From Lapidilactobacillus wuchangensis (lineage in GTDB: Bacteria > Bacillota > Bacilli > Lactobacillales > Lactobacillaceae): a DNA stretch of 64,000 nucleotides. How positions within the stretch are numbered: the first letter of the stretch is position 1; each line of letters opens with the position of its first letter. A model generated the notes under the pieces. It had not been told where the DNA came from, did no database searches, and saw only the letters and a program-made list of their open reading frames with translations. Location of the stretch: NCBI RefSeq assembly GCF_003946645.1, contig NZ_RHOU01000007.1, positions 1 through 64,000 on the forward strand, given 5' to 3'. Positions 45,943-55,683 of the stretch are shown one piece after another. The position numbers were made by a program, and so were the translations under genes.

Positions 45943-46866
45943 CTAATTATTACCTCCGTCTGAGTAATAAACCCAACGATCTGATGTCTTAAAAATGATT
46001 AAAGCTAAAGCTGCAATTATTGTGAAAAGCACCCATGACATGGCACTGGCATAACCCATTCTAAAATTCTTAAATGCGTTATCGTAGATAATTAATGATG
46101 TAAAATAGGTCGATTTGGTTGGCCCACCATTTGTAATTAAATAAGGACCATTAAATTCTTGTAATTTATTAACCAACTGCATTACCAAATTGAAAAAGAT
46201 TGTTGGTGTAATTAGCGGAATAGTAATTTTAAAGAAAATTGTCCATTTTTTTGCGCCATCCACTTGAGCCGCCTCATACAGATCTAATGGTATCTGTTGC
46301 AATGCCGACAAGAAAATCACCATTGAAGAACCAAACTGCCAAACGCCTAAGATTACTAATACAAACATGGCATTGCTAGGGGAAGATAACCAGCCAACGC
46401 CTTTCCCCCCCAAAGCTTCAATCATTTGATTAATTAATCCTTCCTTGGTAAACAGGAATTTCCACAAAATTGCTACTGCGACGTTACCACCTAAAATAGA
46501 TGGCACATAATAAGCTGTTCTAAAAAAATTAATACCTTTCAACTTGAAATTCAGTATAAAGGCCAAAAATAGCGCAAAGGCTAATTGAATTGGCACAGTC
46601 AAAACTGTATATTCAACCGTCACTTTTAGTGAATTGATAAAATCTGGATCCGTCGTAAACATTTCCACGTAATTAGCGAAACCGATAAACTTTGGTTTTG
46701 AAATTAAATCATAATTAGTAAAACTATAAAATAAAGAACTAATAAATGGATACACTGTAAAAACAGCAGTTCCAATTAACCAAGGCAATAAATATAATAA
46801 GCCCATATTTTTTCGTGCTTTCAGAATACTCGCCTCCAACGTAATGAATGAAAAACTCAACACCAT
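45943..46866 (-). CDS. CUT1 ABC transporter permease (MalF/YesP-like)
   Basis: A permease of up to 307 residues with six helices and EAA loop YEAAQVDGAKKWTIFFKITIPLI near residue 220. The start is uncertain. The ATG at 46866 has no convincing ribosome binding site. A strong GGAGG at about 46838-46834 lies inside the frame and points to ATT (46827) or CTG (46824), giving a protein beginning near LKARKNMG, which is how this family normally begins. The next ATG is at 46806. Paired with the gene at 45069. Confidence 0.88.
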   Translation of the reverse strand: MVLSFSFITLEASILKARKNMGLLYLLPWLIGTAVFTVYPFISSLFYSFTNYDLISKPKFIGFANYVEMFTTDPDFINSLKVTVEYTVLTVPIQLAFALFLAFILNFKLKGINFFRTAYYVPSILGGNVAVAILWKFLFTKEGLINQMIEALGGKGVGWLSSPSNAMFVLVILGVWQFGSSMVIFLSALQQIPLDLYEAAQVDGAKKWTIFFKITIPLITPTIFFNLVMQLVNKLQEFNGPYLITNGGPTKSTYFTSLIIYDNAFKNFRMGYASAMSWVLFTIIAALALIIFKTSDRWVYYSDGGNN

Positions 46867-46925
46867 AAATTCTTAGAGTGTTGAGTTCTCAGATAATTGC
46901 TTTTGACACTCATCGAGTTTAAGTC

Positions 46926-48230
46926 TTAGTTTGTCTTACTCTTTACTTGCTTAACCGCAGCATTAACTTTAGTAATTATTTCTTTTGCTGCTTCCTTTGA
47001 ACTAATCTTGCCAACGCCAAAACTATCAGTTACATCGTTGTATGCAGTTGCAATTTGACTTAACTCCATATATCTACTTTCCATTACACCAGTAGTATTT
47101 TTACTATAATTAATGGCTTTTTTAGTAATATCATCAACTTGACCATTTTTTTCTAGAATGGCTTGTGCTTTTGTATTAACTGGCAATCCGCGAGAAGTTC
47201 CCATGGCCTTGACACCATCTGGATCATTCAAAATAAAGTTTAAAAACTTAGCTGCCTCTTTAGGATGTTGTGAATGCTTAGAAATTGAAAACAACATTGT
47301 TGGTTTCTTGATGGCACCATCACTCTTAGCGTTTTCAACTTCAGGGAATGGTGGAATATCTAATTTCATACCAGTCTGTTTCAAGTTTGTGCTAAAGCTA
47401 TTGAGAACGGCAGTCCAATCAAAAAATCCGGTCAATTTACCATTCAAAAATTCTTTTGTTGTTGCAATTGAATCGTGTCCGATCGTATCCATAACCCATT
47501 TTCGTGAAGGTGTCACACCACTATCAACCATCTGTTGATACCAGTCAAACCCATCTTGCAAATCTTGCTGACTATAGTTAATCTTGCCATCTTCACTTAG
47601 AAAAGTTTTACCAGTTTTTTGGGTAATATAACAAATAATGTCTAAGAAACTAGAGAATTCAATCGGATAGTAATCATCAGGTAGCGTCTTTGCGACTTTT
47701 TCCCAGCCCGTCCAAGTTTTTGGATACTCTGTAATGCCATATTTATTTAAAATATCCTTATTAACCGCAATTACTCGGGTGTTTTCTCCGTGAGGAATAC
47801 CATTGAGTTTTCCATCAATATTACCGGCCTTTAATATTTCTTTAGAATAACCTGAAAGATCAATAATGTTTTTATATTTATTTAAATCTGCGAACCCTTG
47901 TCCATTTGGCGAGAAATTCAAGTACCAGTCATAATTGATTTGCATGACATCAGCTTCTGTTCCACCGGAAACTTGAGTCGCCATTTTCTGATCAAATCCG
48001 TCCCAGCCACTATATTCAGCCTTAACTTTAATGTCGGGATTCTTCTTCTCAAATGCCTTAATTGCTTTCAATGTATCCTTATGACGATCATCGTTGCCCC
48101 ACCATGAAAACCGAATCGTGACTTTATCACTCTTATCACTGGAACTACTACTCTTTCCACAGGCTACAAGAGTAAGACAGGTTAACGCAGCTGCTACCAC
48201 CAACGAAGCTTTTTTTAACTTACTAAGCAT
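46926..48230 (-). CDS. ABC importer solute-binding lipoprotein (YesO-like, family 1)
   Basis: A 434-residue extracellular binding protein with signal sequence and lipobox TLVAC (Cys24), then a serine-rich linker. FSWWGNDDRHKDTLKAIKAFEKKNPDI near residue 40 is typical of sugar-binding family 1. GGAGG at good spacing. It follows the GH105 gene by 20 bp and precedes two permease genes. Rhamnogalacturonan-derived oligosaccharide binding is inferred from the yes-like context. Confidence 0.92.
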   Translation of the reverse strand: MLSKLKKASLVVAAALTCLTLVACGKSSSSSDKSDKVTIRFSWWGNDDRHKDTLKAIKAFEKKNPDIKVKAEYSGWDGFDQKMATQVSGGTEADVMQINYDWYLNFSPNGQGFADLNKYKNIIDLSGYSKEILKAGNIDGKLNGIPHGENTRVIAVNKDILNKYGITEYPKTWTGWEKVAKTLPDDYYPIEFSSFLDIICYITQKTGKTFLSEDGKINYSQQDLQDGFDWYQQMVDSGVTPSRKWVMDTIGHDSIATTKEFLNGKLTGFFDWTAVLNSFSTNLKQTGMKLDIPPFPEVENAKSDGAIKKPTMLFSISKHSQHPKEAAKFLNFILNDPDGVKAMGTSRGLPVNTKAQAILEKNGQVDDITKKAINYSKNTTGVMESRYMELSQIATAYNDVTDSFGVGKISSKEAAKEIITKVNAAVKQVKSKTN

Positions 48231-48250
48231 TTTATTTCCTCCAAATAAAT

Positions 48251-49345
48251 TTATTGAAATTGAGACAATGCAAGAATTGCCAAAGCTTGCCCATATGGCA
48301 TATCAGTTATAGCAATATCCTTATAAAATTGAATATTATTTCCAACAGGTGTTCCTGAAGATACATTTCCCAATTGACCATTTTCTTTAACTTGATGTAG
48401 TAAGCCAGTAACGGCCATATCTATCGATTTATTTAAAGCTGATCCTTGAATAATTCTTAATTTTCGAGCCATGAGCATACCGTACAGAAATCCGGCCGTT
48501 GCAGATGTTTCTTCATAAGATGTCTCATCATCCAACACTGTTCGCCAAAATCCATTTTGCGTTTGTAATGGTAATAACGCTTGAATTTGGTATTTTAAAG
48601 TATCTCGTAAATACTGTCGTTCAAATTCATTTAGTTGATTGCCAGCAATTTCTAAAAACTCTGGAATAAAGATTGAGATCCAAGCATTCCCTCGGCCCCA
48701 GAAAACTGGGGAAAAATGACTTTTTTGGTCAAAACTCCAGCCATGGTACCACAGACCAGTATCGCGCTCCATTAAAAACTTACTATGAATAACGAACTGA
48801 TTCATTGCTGCCGAAACATATTGTGAACGGTCAAGAACCATTCCAATTTTTGCAAGTGGTAACACCGCCATAACTAAGGTATCATCCCACAGCTGGTTTT
48901 TATTAATTGATCCAAAAGTATCATGTTCAAATCCACCAAAGGGCGTTTTTCTTAATTTAGTCATGGCCCATTCTGCCCATTCTTGCAAATAATCATCTAA
49001 ATTTGGAATTTCATTAGACATTTCATCCTTTAGTGTTGCTAAGGTTAAAATTGGAATCATGCCATTGACATTAAGCTCTCTAGCTGGAATTGGATAATGA
49101 TAATTATCATTGAACCATTTTTTAATTATCGTCAAAATTTCAACATTTTTTGTAGATTGATATATTTTTGCGAGACCATACAGTGCAACACCCTGAGGCC
49201 AATTCCAAGAATTCCAACTTTTATCATCAACAAGCCCGACAGCTGTCTGATAAGTAAATTCACCGGTACTATCTTTCAAATTGATCAAATATTCAAACAT
49301 TTTTGTGGTTTTCAATTTAATCAATTTTGATTGTCCTTCATCCAT
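48251..49345 (-). CDS. GH105 unsaturated rhamnogalacturonyl hydrolase (YesR/YteR-like)
   Basis: A 364-residue alpha6/alpha6-barrel enzyme that removes terminal unsaturated uronic acid from lyase-generated oligosaccharides. Motifs include WNWPQGVALYG (47-57), LWDDTLVMAV with the likely catalytic Asp155, FWGRGNAW near 225 and YEETSATAGF near 288. No signal peptide. It is the first gene of a long leftward operon with the third ABC importer, YesL, the oxidoreductases and GH2. Its product, an unsaturated galacturonate or glucuronate, would rearrange to the KduI substrate. Confidence 0.88.
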   Translation of the reverse strand: MDEGQSKLIKLKTTKMFEYLINLKDSTGEFTYQTAVGLVDDKSWNSWNWPQGVALYGLAKIYQSTKNVEILTIIKKWFNDNYHYPIPARELNVNGMIPILTLATLKDEMSNEIPNLDDYLQEWAEWAMTKLRKTPFGGFEHDTFGSINKNQLWDDTLVMAVLPLAKIGMVLDRSQYVSAAMNQFVIHSKFLMERDTGLWYHGWSFDQKSHFSPVFWGRGNAWISIFIPEFLEIAGNQLNEFERQYLRDTLKYQIQALLPLQTQNGFWRTVLDDETSYEETSATAGFLYGMLMARKLRIIQGSALNKSIDMAVTGLLHQVKENGQLGNVSSGTPVGNNIQFYKDIAITDMPYGQALAILALSQFQ

Positions 49346-49375
49346 TACTATTTTCTCACTCCCTATAGCATAATA

Positions 49376-49389
49376 TGTAAGCGCTTATA
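49376..49389 (-). promoter_or_regulatory. cre-like box at the GH105 operon promoter
   Basis: TGTAAGCGCTTATA matches the cre consensus except at position 13. A minus-strand promoter TTGTAT-17-TATAAG ends at this site. ACATGTTACATG repeats just upstream could be binding sites for the AraC-type response regulator, but this is a guess. Confidence 0.6.
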
Positions 49390-49536
49390 ATTACATGTTA
49401 CATGATATACAATTCTAAAAATACTTGAAAAATAGTACAAAAACATTAAAAATTAGTACTTCTTTCTCCAAAATAAATTTAAAGACAATTACCTTGGTTA
49501 TACCACTTCGATTACACCAAACTATTATTCATAATA

Positions 49537-49571
49537 AAAAAGCACCTCACTTAGCGTGAAGTACTTTTTTA
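49537..49571 (-). terminator. Terminator after uxaC
   Basis: AAAAAAGTACTTCAC / GTGAGGTGCTTTTTT hairpin with a T-tract on the minus strand, about 40 bp after the uxaC stop. Confidence 0.88.
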
Positions 49572-49609
49572 ATCTATTTTTAATTGACAACTTCAAGATG
49601 ATATTCACT

Positions 49610-51022
49610 TTAAAATTGAAAATAGTTTTTGGCATTATTAAAACTAATATCCTGTATTTCTTGTCCAATAGTTTCAAAGTCATCTGGAACACGGCCCTGT
49701 TCAATTAAATGACCGAAATAATTGCAAAGAACACGTCGGAAATATTCATGGCGCGGATATGACAAGAAGCTGCGCGAATCAGTCAGCATGCCCACAAAAT
49801 TTGCTAGTAAGCTTTGTTCAGCAAAAGTTGTTAATTGTCTATTCATACCCTCAGCAGTGTCATTAAACCACCAAGCCGCACCTAATTGCAGTCTTTGTTC
49901 TCCGTTGCCTTGGAATGATTGCATTACAGTCAATAATGATAACCAATCATTTGGATTCAAAGAATAGACAATTACTTTAGGAATTGAACCTTCTTGACAA
50001 AGTTTAACTAATAATTTTTGAAATTCAGTAACCATATCTGGTTGCGCTCCCATTGCATCAAACCCCGTATCTGGACCAATTTTGGCAAACTGAGGTTTAT
50101 TTAAATTACGAGCTGCATTCAGATGAAACTGCATCGTCCAATTGAAGTCATTATTTAGCTTCATTAAATTCTCAATTAACATGGTTACATATTGATTATG
50201 CTCCTTGGGGGTTAAAACTTCATTGTCAATTCCTTTTTGAACAATTTCGTCCAATTCTGAAGTTGTCGCTTCAACGAAATGAAAAGTTTCTAAAGAATGA
50301 TCCGATAAATGACCGCCCATTGTATTAAAGAAGGAAAATCGTTGTTTCAGTGCGACAATTAAATCATTGAACGATTTAATTGCAATCCCAGAAACTCTCG
50401 CTAATTCTAATAAGTAATCACCATATTCATTGGCTTCAATATGAAGTGCCTTATCAGGACGCATCGCCGGTAAAACTTTAAACTGATCATCAACTTCAGA
50501 CTTTTGCAATAACTGATGGTACTTTAACTCAGAGGCTGGATCATCAGTTGTACAAATTACTTTTACTTGAGAGTTCTTAATCAAATTTCGTGGTCTAAAA
50601 GAATCTGCTTGCAAAAGTTCATTTGCTTTTTCCCAAATTTGTGGCGCCGTTTTCGTACTGAGAATAGTATCAATCCCAAAGAAACGTCGGAGTTCGAGAT
50701 GAGTCCATTCATAGAGGGGATTCCCCATTGATTTCTCAATAGTTGCTGCCCAAGCCATAAACTTGTCATAATCAGAACCATTACCAGTGATTAATTGTTC
50801 TGGCACACCATTTGCTCGCATTAAACGCCACTTATAATGATCACCATAAGTACCTTCATTGAGCCAAATTTTTGTAATATTCGCAAAATTTTTGTTTTCA
50901 TAAATCTCTTCAGGATTCAAATGACAATGAAAATCAATAATCGGCATTTTTGCTGCATAATCATGATAAAGCTTTTGTGCAGATGTAGTTTCGAGTAAAA
51001 AATTATTATCTAAAAAACTCAA
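49610..51022 (-). CDS. uxaC: Glucuronate/galacturonate isomerase
   Basis: Converts D-glucuronate to D-fructuronate and D-galacturonate to D-tagaturonate. The 470-residue amidohydrolase-fold enzyme shows the metal-binding FHCHLNP near residue 35 and the C-terminal [27 protein letters not shown] segment shared by the family. AGAGG with normal spacing supports a TTG start at 51022; the longer frame to 51079 overlaps uxuA. It is the third gene of uxuB-uxuA-uxaC. With only UxuB and UxuA alongside, the glucuronate branch is the one completed here. Confidence 0.95.
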   Translation of the reverse strand: MSFLDNNFLLETTSAQKLYHDYAAKMPIIDFHCHLNPEEIYENKNFANITKIWLNEGTYGDHYKWRLMRANGVPEQLITGNGSDYDKFMAWAATIEKSMGNPLYEWTHLELRRFFGIDTILSTKTAPQIWEKANELLQADSFRPRNLIKNSQVKVICTTDDPASELKYHQLLQKSEVDDQFKVLPAMRPDKALHIEANEYGDYLLELARVSGIAIKSFNDLIVALKQRFSFFNTMGGHLSDHSLETFHFVEATTSELDEIVQKGIDNEVLTPKEHNQYVTMLIENLMKLNNDFNWTMQFHLNAARNLNKPQFAKIGPDTGFDAMGAQPDMVTEFQKLLVKLCQEGSIPKVIVYSLNPNDWLSLLTVMQSFQGNGEQRLQLGAAWWFNDTAEGMNRQLTTFAEQSLLANFVGMLTDSRSFLSYPRHEYFRRVLCNYFGHLIEQGRVPDDFETIGQEIQDISFNNAKNYFQF

Positions 51023-51044
51023 TTGACTAACCTCTTTAACTTTT

Positions 51045-52124
51045 CTATTTTTGCTTCTCCAGTGCTTCCCAAAAGCCATTTAAATAAGTGATCCCTAATG
51101 CGCGGTCATATAGGCCATAGCCGGGGCGACCATCTTCACCCCAAATATTGCGGCCGTGATCGGGACGAATGTAGCCAGCAAAATTGCAATCGTGCAAGGC
51201 CTTCATAATTTCATACATATCTAAGGAACCGTCTTTGGATAAGTGGTCAGCCTCATGGAAATCACGGCCATTTTCCATAAACTTAATGTTACGAGCATGA
51301 ATAAATGGCGCCCGATCTTTCCCAACGAATTCGCGAATAATTGCCGGCACATCATTCTCGGGATTTTCGCCGAGGCTACCAGTGCAAATCGTGAAGCCGT
51401 TATAACGCGATTCATGCATCTGTTCGATTTTCAGCATATCTTCACGGTTTTTATAAATTCTTGGTAGGCCGAATAATGAACGTGGTGGGTCATCGGGATG
51501 CATCGCCATGCGCACGTCGCATTCTTCGCAAACTGGAATAATCGCATCTAAGAAATACTTCATATTGGCAGCCAGTTTCGTCTCGTCAACATCAGCATAA
51601 GCTTTAAATAACCGTTGAATTTCTGCTAACCGCTCTGGCTCCCAACCTGGCAAAACGTAACCTTGCGAGTTATTCTTCACTCGGTCAATAATATCCTGAG
51701 GATCATCAGCCAATTTATCAGCCTCGAAAGCCAAGACGTTGGAACCGTCAGCTAATTGATAATGTAAATCAGTCCGTAACCAATCAAAAATCGGCATAAA
51801 ATTGTAACAAATTACTTTGATACCATATTCGGCCAAATTACGGATCGTTTGTTGATAGTTCTCAATATAACGATCACGGGTTGGCAGACCAATCTTAATA
51901 TCGTCATGAATATTCACTGATTCAATAACTTCAAGCTTCAAACCGGCTGCTTCAACCTGGTTCTTCAAGGCTGCAATTTTTTCTTTGGGCCAAACCTCGC
52001 CGACGGGTACATCGAACAAGGCGCCCACAACTTGAGTAGTTCCGGGGATTTGGCGAATCTGTTGTAATTTAATTGGGTCATCTTGTTCGCCATACCAGCG
52101 AAAACCCATTTTCAAATCGGTCAT
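51045..52124 (-). CDS. uxuA: Mannonate dehydratase
   Basis: Dehydrates D-mannonate to 2-keto-3-deoxygluconate. The 359-residue enzyme carries [19 protein letters not shown], the [12 protein letters not shown] loop and HARNIKF...FHEADH with metal-binding His residues, all typical of UxuA. Its ATG overlaps the uxuB stop as TAATG, so translation is coupled. The product goes to KdgK. Confidence 0.97.
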   Translation of the reverse strand: MTDLKMGFRWYGEQDDPIKLQQIRQIPGTTQVVGALFDVPVGEVWPKEKIAALKNQVEAAGLKLEVIESVNIHDDIKIGLPTRDRYIENYQQTIRNLAEYGIKVICYNFMPIFDWLRTDLHYQLADGSNVLAFEADKLADDPQDIIDRVKNNSQGYVLPGWEPERLAEIQRLFKAYADVDETKLAANMKYFLDAIIPVCEECDVRMAMHPDDPPRSLFGLPRIYKNREDMLKIEQMHESRYNGFTICTGSLGENPENDVPAIIREFVGKDRAPFIHARNIKFMENGRDFHEADHLSKDGSLDMYEIMKALHDCNFAGYIRPDHGRNIWGEDGRPGYGLYDRALGITYLNGFWEALEKQK

Positions 52125-53743
52125 TATTTTTCCTCCAATGCTTGTTGAATAGTTTGGCGAACAGCACCCTTTCCAGCCAGCATTTCAACAAAATATTCTT
52201 TAATTTTATCAGTCAGGCCTGCCGCTACTAGATCAACGCCGAATAAGTTCTGATTAGCGAGAATATCAGCAATTACTGCTAAATCGGGATTTTTCTGGCC
52301 AACTTGAATCGCCGCCAATTTTGCTTGGAGTTCCGGCAATAGAGGATCAGGACTTGGCGCAAATTCTGCGCCATTATCATCAACTGCCAGTAAGTAACGC
52401 AACCAACCGGCAATAATCAAAGGAATGGCCACTAACTGCTGCAAATCAGCCTGCTGGTCCAAATAATGCTGTAATGTCACGCCATAGCGAATCGCTAACT
52501 TTTGCGAGGTGTCACTGGCAATTCGTTGGGGCGTATCTGGAATGTTGACGTTAGGGAGCCGTTTATTAATCACTTCGTCAATAAACTGGCGCGGATTAAT
52601 AATCTTCGGATCGGTGACCACTGGCAAGTCTTCCTGATAGCCTAGTTGCTTCGTCAAGGCGACCAATTCCGCATCAGTCATTTCTTGCGCAATCGATTGA
52701 TAGCCCAACAAACAACCGAAAATGGCCAAGCCCGTATGCAACGGATTTAAGCAGGCAGTAACCTTCATTTGATCCGCGTCATTAACCGTCGCTCGATCAG
52801 TCATGATCACTCCGGATTTCTCCAGCGCGGGACGACCGTTAGGAAAACTATCTTCAATCACAAGATAATGCGTTTCTTCCGCATTCCCAAACGGCGCAAT
52901 GTTCGTGTGCTTCGCCGTGTGCACAATCGTCGTATCCTCAAAGCCATCCTGAGCTAACTGTTGGGCAACCTTTTCTGCAGGATTAGGGGTGATGCGATCG
53001 ATCATTGACCACGGAAAACTAACTTTTTGCGAATCCAACAAATAATCTACAAAAGCTTGTGGTGCTAGTTGGTTGGCCACCCAACCCCGAGCAATGGTTA
53101 AAATACCATCTTGGAATCGTTGACCATTCTCAGAGAAATTGTCGGTGCTGACCATGGCAATGGGTAACTGGCCCTGATTGAAACGAATCAATAATAAGCG
53201 AGCAATGGCACCCATATTGGTTTGAGCCTGATCAGGTTGCTGACTGATATCGTGTTTGGCAGCGGCCGTTAATTCACCATGACTATCAGTCAGGCCATAA
53301 CCCTTCTCAGTAATGGACATTGTCACCATTTGTAATGAAGGATTAGCGAAGATTTCGGCCAACCGTTGCCAACCAGCAGCATTAGTCTGATTGTAATAAA
53401 TACTTTCAGCCACGCTGGCCATTAACGTTTTTTGAAGTTGACCATTTTGCGCCATCACCACTTGTAAGAACCGATTTTGATAGGGATGATAAATCTGCTC
53501 AATCACCTGATCATCATAAGTTTCAGCGACAATCACGCCACTGGTCAGCTCACCAGTGTTCAATAATTTCTGGGCAATCTCCCCATGAAAACAGCGGAAC
53601 AAATTGCCGCCACCGAAGTGAACCCAAATTGGCTGTTGCGCTGTCGTCGCCATCATTTGGGCCTGAACATAACTTGGCACTTGGATTCCAGCCACTTTAA
53701 AATCGGCCGCCTGTTGTTGATAATCTGTTGTTAATTTAACCAT
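52124..53743 (-). CDS. uxuB: Fructuronate reductase (mannitol dehydrogenase family)
   Basis: NADH-dependent reduction of D-fructuronate to D-mannonate. The 539-residue protein has the long-chain mannitol dehydrogenase layout: Rossmann-type HFGGGNLFRCFHGEIAQ (near 42-58), VSTDNFSENG (near 192), SFPWSMIDRITP (near 238) and ACLNPLHTGLAIFG near 340. Pairing with UxuA favours fructuronate over tagaturonate, but both reductases belong to this family. First gene of the operon, with its own promoter, consensus cre and GntR operator. AGAGGAATT precedes the start. Confidence 0.92.
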   Translation of the reverse strand: MVKLTTDYQQQAADFKVAGIQVPSYVQAQMMATTAQQPIWVHFGGGNLFRCFHGEIAQKLLNTGELTSGVIVAETYDDQVIEQIYHPYQNRFLQVVMAQNGQLQKTLMASVAESIYYNQTNAAGWQRLAEIFANPSLQMVTMSITEKGYGLTDSHGELTAAAKHDISQQPDQAQTNMGAIARLLLIRFNQGQLPIAMVSTDNFSENGQRFQDGILTIARGWVANQLAPQAFVDYLLDSQKVSFPWSMIDRITPNPAEKVAQQLAQDGFEDTTIVHTAKHTNIAPFGNAEETHYLVIEDSFPNGRPALEKSGVIMTDRATVNDADQMKVTACLNPLHTGLAIFGCLLGYQSIAQEMTDAELVALTKQLGYQEDLPVVTDPKIINPRQFIDEVINKRLPNVNIPDTPQRIASDTSQKLAIRYGVTLQHYLDQQADLQQLVAIPLIIAGWLRYLLAVDDNGAEFAPSPDPLLPELQAKLAAIQVGQKNPDLAVIADILANQNLFGVDLVAAGLTDKIKEYFVEMLAGKGAVRQTIQQALEEK

Positions 53744-53772
53744 TGCGAATTCCTCTCATTTAATAATTTCCA

Positions 53773-53836
53773 CTGATATATTAGTATATTAGGAACTGAA
53801 CATCTTTAAATTATCACAGACTGTAACCGCTGTCAA
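53773..53836 (-). promoter_or_regulatory. uxuB promoter with consensus cre and GntR operator
   Basis: Minus strand: -35 TTGACA (53836-53831), 17-bp spacer, -10 TAATTT (53813-53808). TGTAACCGCTGTCA (53822-53835, + strand) matches the cre consensus at all fixed positions and overlaps the -35. Downstream at 53773-53793 is the GntR box, containing ATACTAATATATCAG on the minus strand, one base different from the gntR promoter box. Confidence 0.88.
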
Positions 53837-53923
53837 TTGAATTAATAGGTTTTTTGTTGATTAGTGAGAAGATGATTATGGGATAATCGTGACCATCATT
53901 TGTTATGGTGCTATTGATCGCAA

Positions 53924-53960
53924 TAAAAAAAGACTAGCTGAAATAACAACTAGTCTTTCT
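53924..53960 (-). terminator. Terminator of the kdu/kdg operon
   Basis: AAAGACTAG / CTAGTCTTT hairpin followed by TTTT on the minus strand, just after kdgK. Confidence 0.88.
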
Positions 53961-53972
53961 ATAATTATTCTT

Positions 53973-55004
53973 CTACCGATTCACACTAGAACTAGCACCG
54001 CTAGCTGCGCCCATGACTGAACGGATATCGCTATCGGAAACTAGATTCTGGTCGCCGCTGATTGTCAGTTTAAGCACGCTGGCTGCAGTGGCGTAATTGA
54101 TCATTTCTTGAGGGTCAAAGTCATTGACTAAGCTGTGGAGTAAGCCGCCGGAGAAGGCATCGCCGCCAGCAACGCCTTCCATGACGTGCATGTCGTAAAC
54201 TGGGGCTTCATAGAACTCATCGTCACGCAGCAACAGACCAGTCCACTGACTCTTTTCCACAGAATAAATATTACGCAGCACGCTGGCCACCATCGTACAA
54301 TTTGGATAACGTTTGGTGACTTCGCGCATGGCCGCCTCGAAATCATGACGTTGATCAATACCGCGAGTCATATCGCCATCGAAAGCACGAATGCCTAACG
54401 TTTCCTCAAAGTCTTCATCATTGGCAATGCAAATATTGACATACTGCATCAATTGTCCCATTGATGCTTGAGCCTTTTCAGTCGACCACATTTTCCCACG
54501 GTAGTTCATGTCGCAGACAATCGTAATGTCGTGCTCATGAGCATAGCGACAAGCAGCCAAAACCGCCTGAAACAACTCATCAGAAATAGCTGGTGTGATC
54601 CCGGAGAAATAAAAATAATCGGCATCACTAAGAATGTTGGGCCAATCGTATTCTTGAGCCTGAGAAACGGCAAAGGAACTACCGGCACGGTCGTAAACCA
54701 CATTGGTATTCCGCACACTGGCGCCTTTTTCGAAGTAATAGACACCGAGTCGTGGTCCACCGAAAATAATTCGGTCCGTATCCACATTATACTTGCGCAA
54801 ATTGCTCAGTGCTGTTTGACCCAAAAGATTGTCAGGGAACTTCGTCATAAAGGTGGCCTGATCACCAAGCAATGCCAACGAAATAGCAACATTGGCTTCG
54901 GCGCCACCATAGACAGCCTCAAATTGACTAGTTTGCAAGATTCGTTGATGATCCAGCGGTTTTAACCGCAACATCATCTCTCCAAAAGTCAGTACTTTCT
55001 TCAT
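53973..55004 (-). CDS. kdgK: 2-keto-3-deoxygluconate kinase
   Basis: Phosphorylates KDG to 2-keto-3-deoxy-6-phosphogluconate. A 343-residue PfkB-family kinase with the N-terminal GGAEANVAISLALLG (33-47) and the C-terminal GVAGGDAFSGGLLHSL, where Asp is the catalytic base. GGAGG at good spacing. It is the last gene of kduI-kduD-kdgA-kdgK and receives KDG from both the KduD and UxuA branches. Confidence 0.95.
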   Translation of the reverse strand: MKKVLTFGEMMLRLKPLDHQRILQTSQFEAVYGGAEANVAISLALLGDQATFMTKFPDNLLGQTALSNLRKYNVDTDRIIFGGPRLGVYYFEKGASVRNTNVVYDRAGSSFAVSQAQEYDWPNILSDADYFYFSGITPAISDELFQAVLAACRYAHEHDITIVCDMNYRGKMWSTEKAQASMGQLMQYVNICIANDEDFEETLGIRAFDGDMTRGIDQRHDFEAAMREVTKRYPNCTMVASVLRNIYSVEKSQWTGLLLRDDEFYEAPVYDMHVMEGVAGGDAFSGGLLHSLVNDFDPQEMINYATAASVLKLTISGDQNLVSDSDIRSVMGAASGASSSVNR

Positions 55005-55020
55005 GGCGATTTCCTCCTGA

Positions 55021-55668
55021 CTACTTCTGCGCGCGCCACTCAGTTAATTTCTGGGTAAATTGTTCAGCATGTTGTTGAATTTCAGTCAATGGCGTTTGAG
55101 CATTACCGACTAAACTGCCACCAATCCCTACAGCATAAGCGCCAGCATCAAACCAATCGGTCAAATTAGCTAAACTAACACCACCAGTAGTCATAATGCG
55201 AACTTCTGGGAATGGACCGTGTAATTCTTTAATGATTGCCGGGCCAACCACACTAGCTGGGAAAATCTTAACCAGGCTAGCACCGTATTTCTTAGCTTGG
55301 TAAACTTCAGTTGGTGTGAAACAGCCAGGAGTGTAGTTCACCATCGCAGCGTTACAAGCAATCGCGACTTCCGCATTGAAAGCAGGGCTGACAATAAACT
55401 TCGCACCAGCCTGAATAGCTGATTCGGCTTGGAAACTGGTCATCACTGTACCAGCACCAATCAAAACTTCGGGATCGTCAGCATAATCAGTGACCAAGTT
55501 AGCAATGGCTTGATCAGCATGAGGTACCGTGAAAGTTAATTCAATTGTTTTGACGCCACCACTAATACAAGCTTTAGCAACGGCCATACTACGTTCAACG
55601 GAATCAGCACGAACGACAGCGACAATGCCGGCTTGACCAATTCTAGTCAGAATTTCTTCTTTATTCAT
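55021..55668 (-). CDS. kdgA: KDPG aldolase
   Basis: Cleaves 2-keto-3-deoxy-6-phosphogluconate into pyruvate and glyceraldehyde-3-phosphate. A 215-residue class I aldolase with Glu43 (TIELTF), GAGTV (71-75) and Schiff-base Lys134 (SLVKIFPAS). It lies between kduD (15 bp) and kdgK (16 bp). A KHG/KDPG dual activity is usual for the family. Confidence 0.96.
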   Translation of the reverse strand: MNKEEILTRIGQAGIVAVVRADSVERSMAVAKACISGGVKTIELTFTVPHADQAIANLVTDYADDPEVLIGAGTVMTSFQAESAIQAGAKFIVSPAFNAEVAIACNAAMVNYTPGCFTPTEVYQAKKYGASLVKIFPASVVGPAIIKELHGPFPEVRIMTTGGVSLANLTDWFDAGAYAVGIGGSLVGNAQTPLTEIQQHAEQFTQKLTEWRAQK

Positions 55669-55683
55669 CGACTTTTACCTTCC

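Noticed and set aside
47158-47538. 126-codon open frame opposite the solute-binding protein gene
   Set aside because: Antisense shadow of a clear family 1 binding protein.
54468-54965. 165-codon open frame on the + strand opposite kdgK
   Set aside because: It lies wholly inside a well-supported gene on the other strand, has no ribosome binding site and no recognisable protein features.
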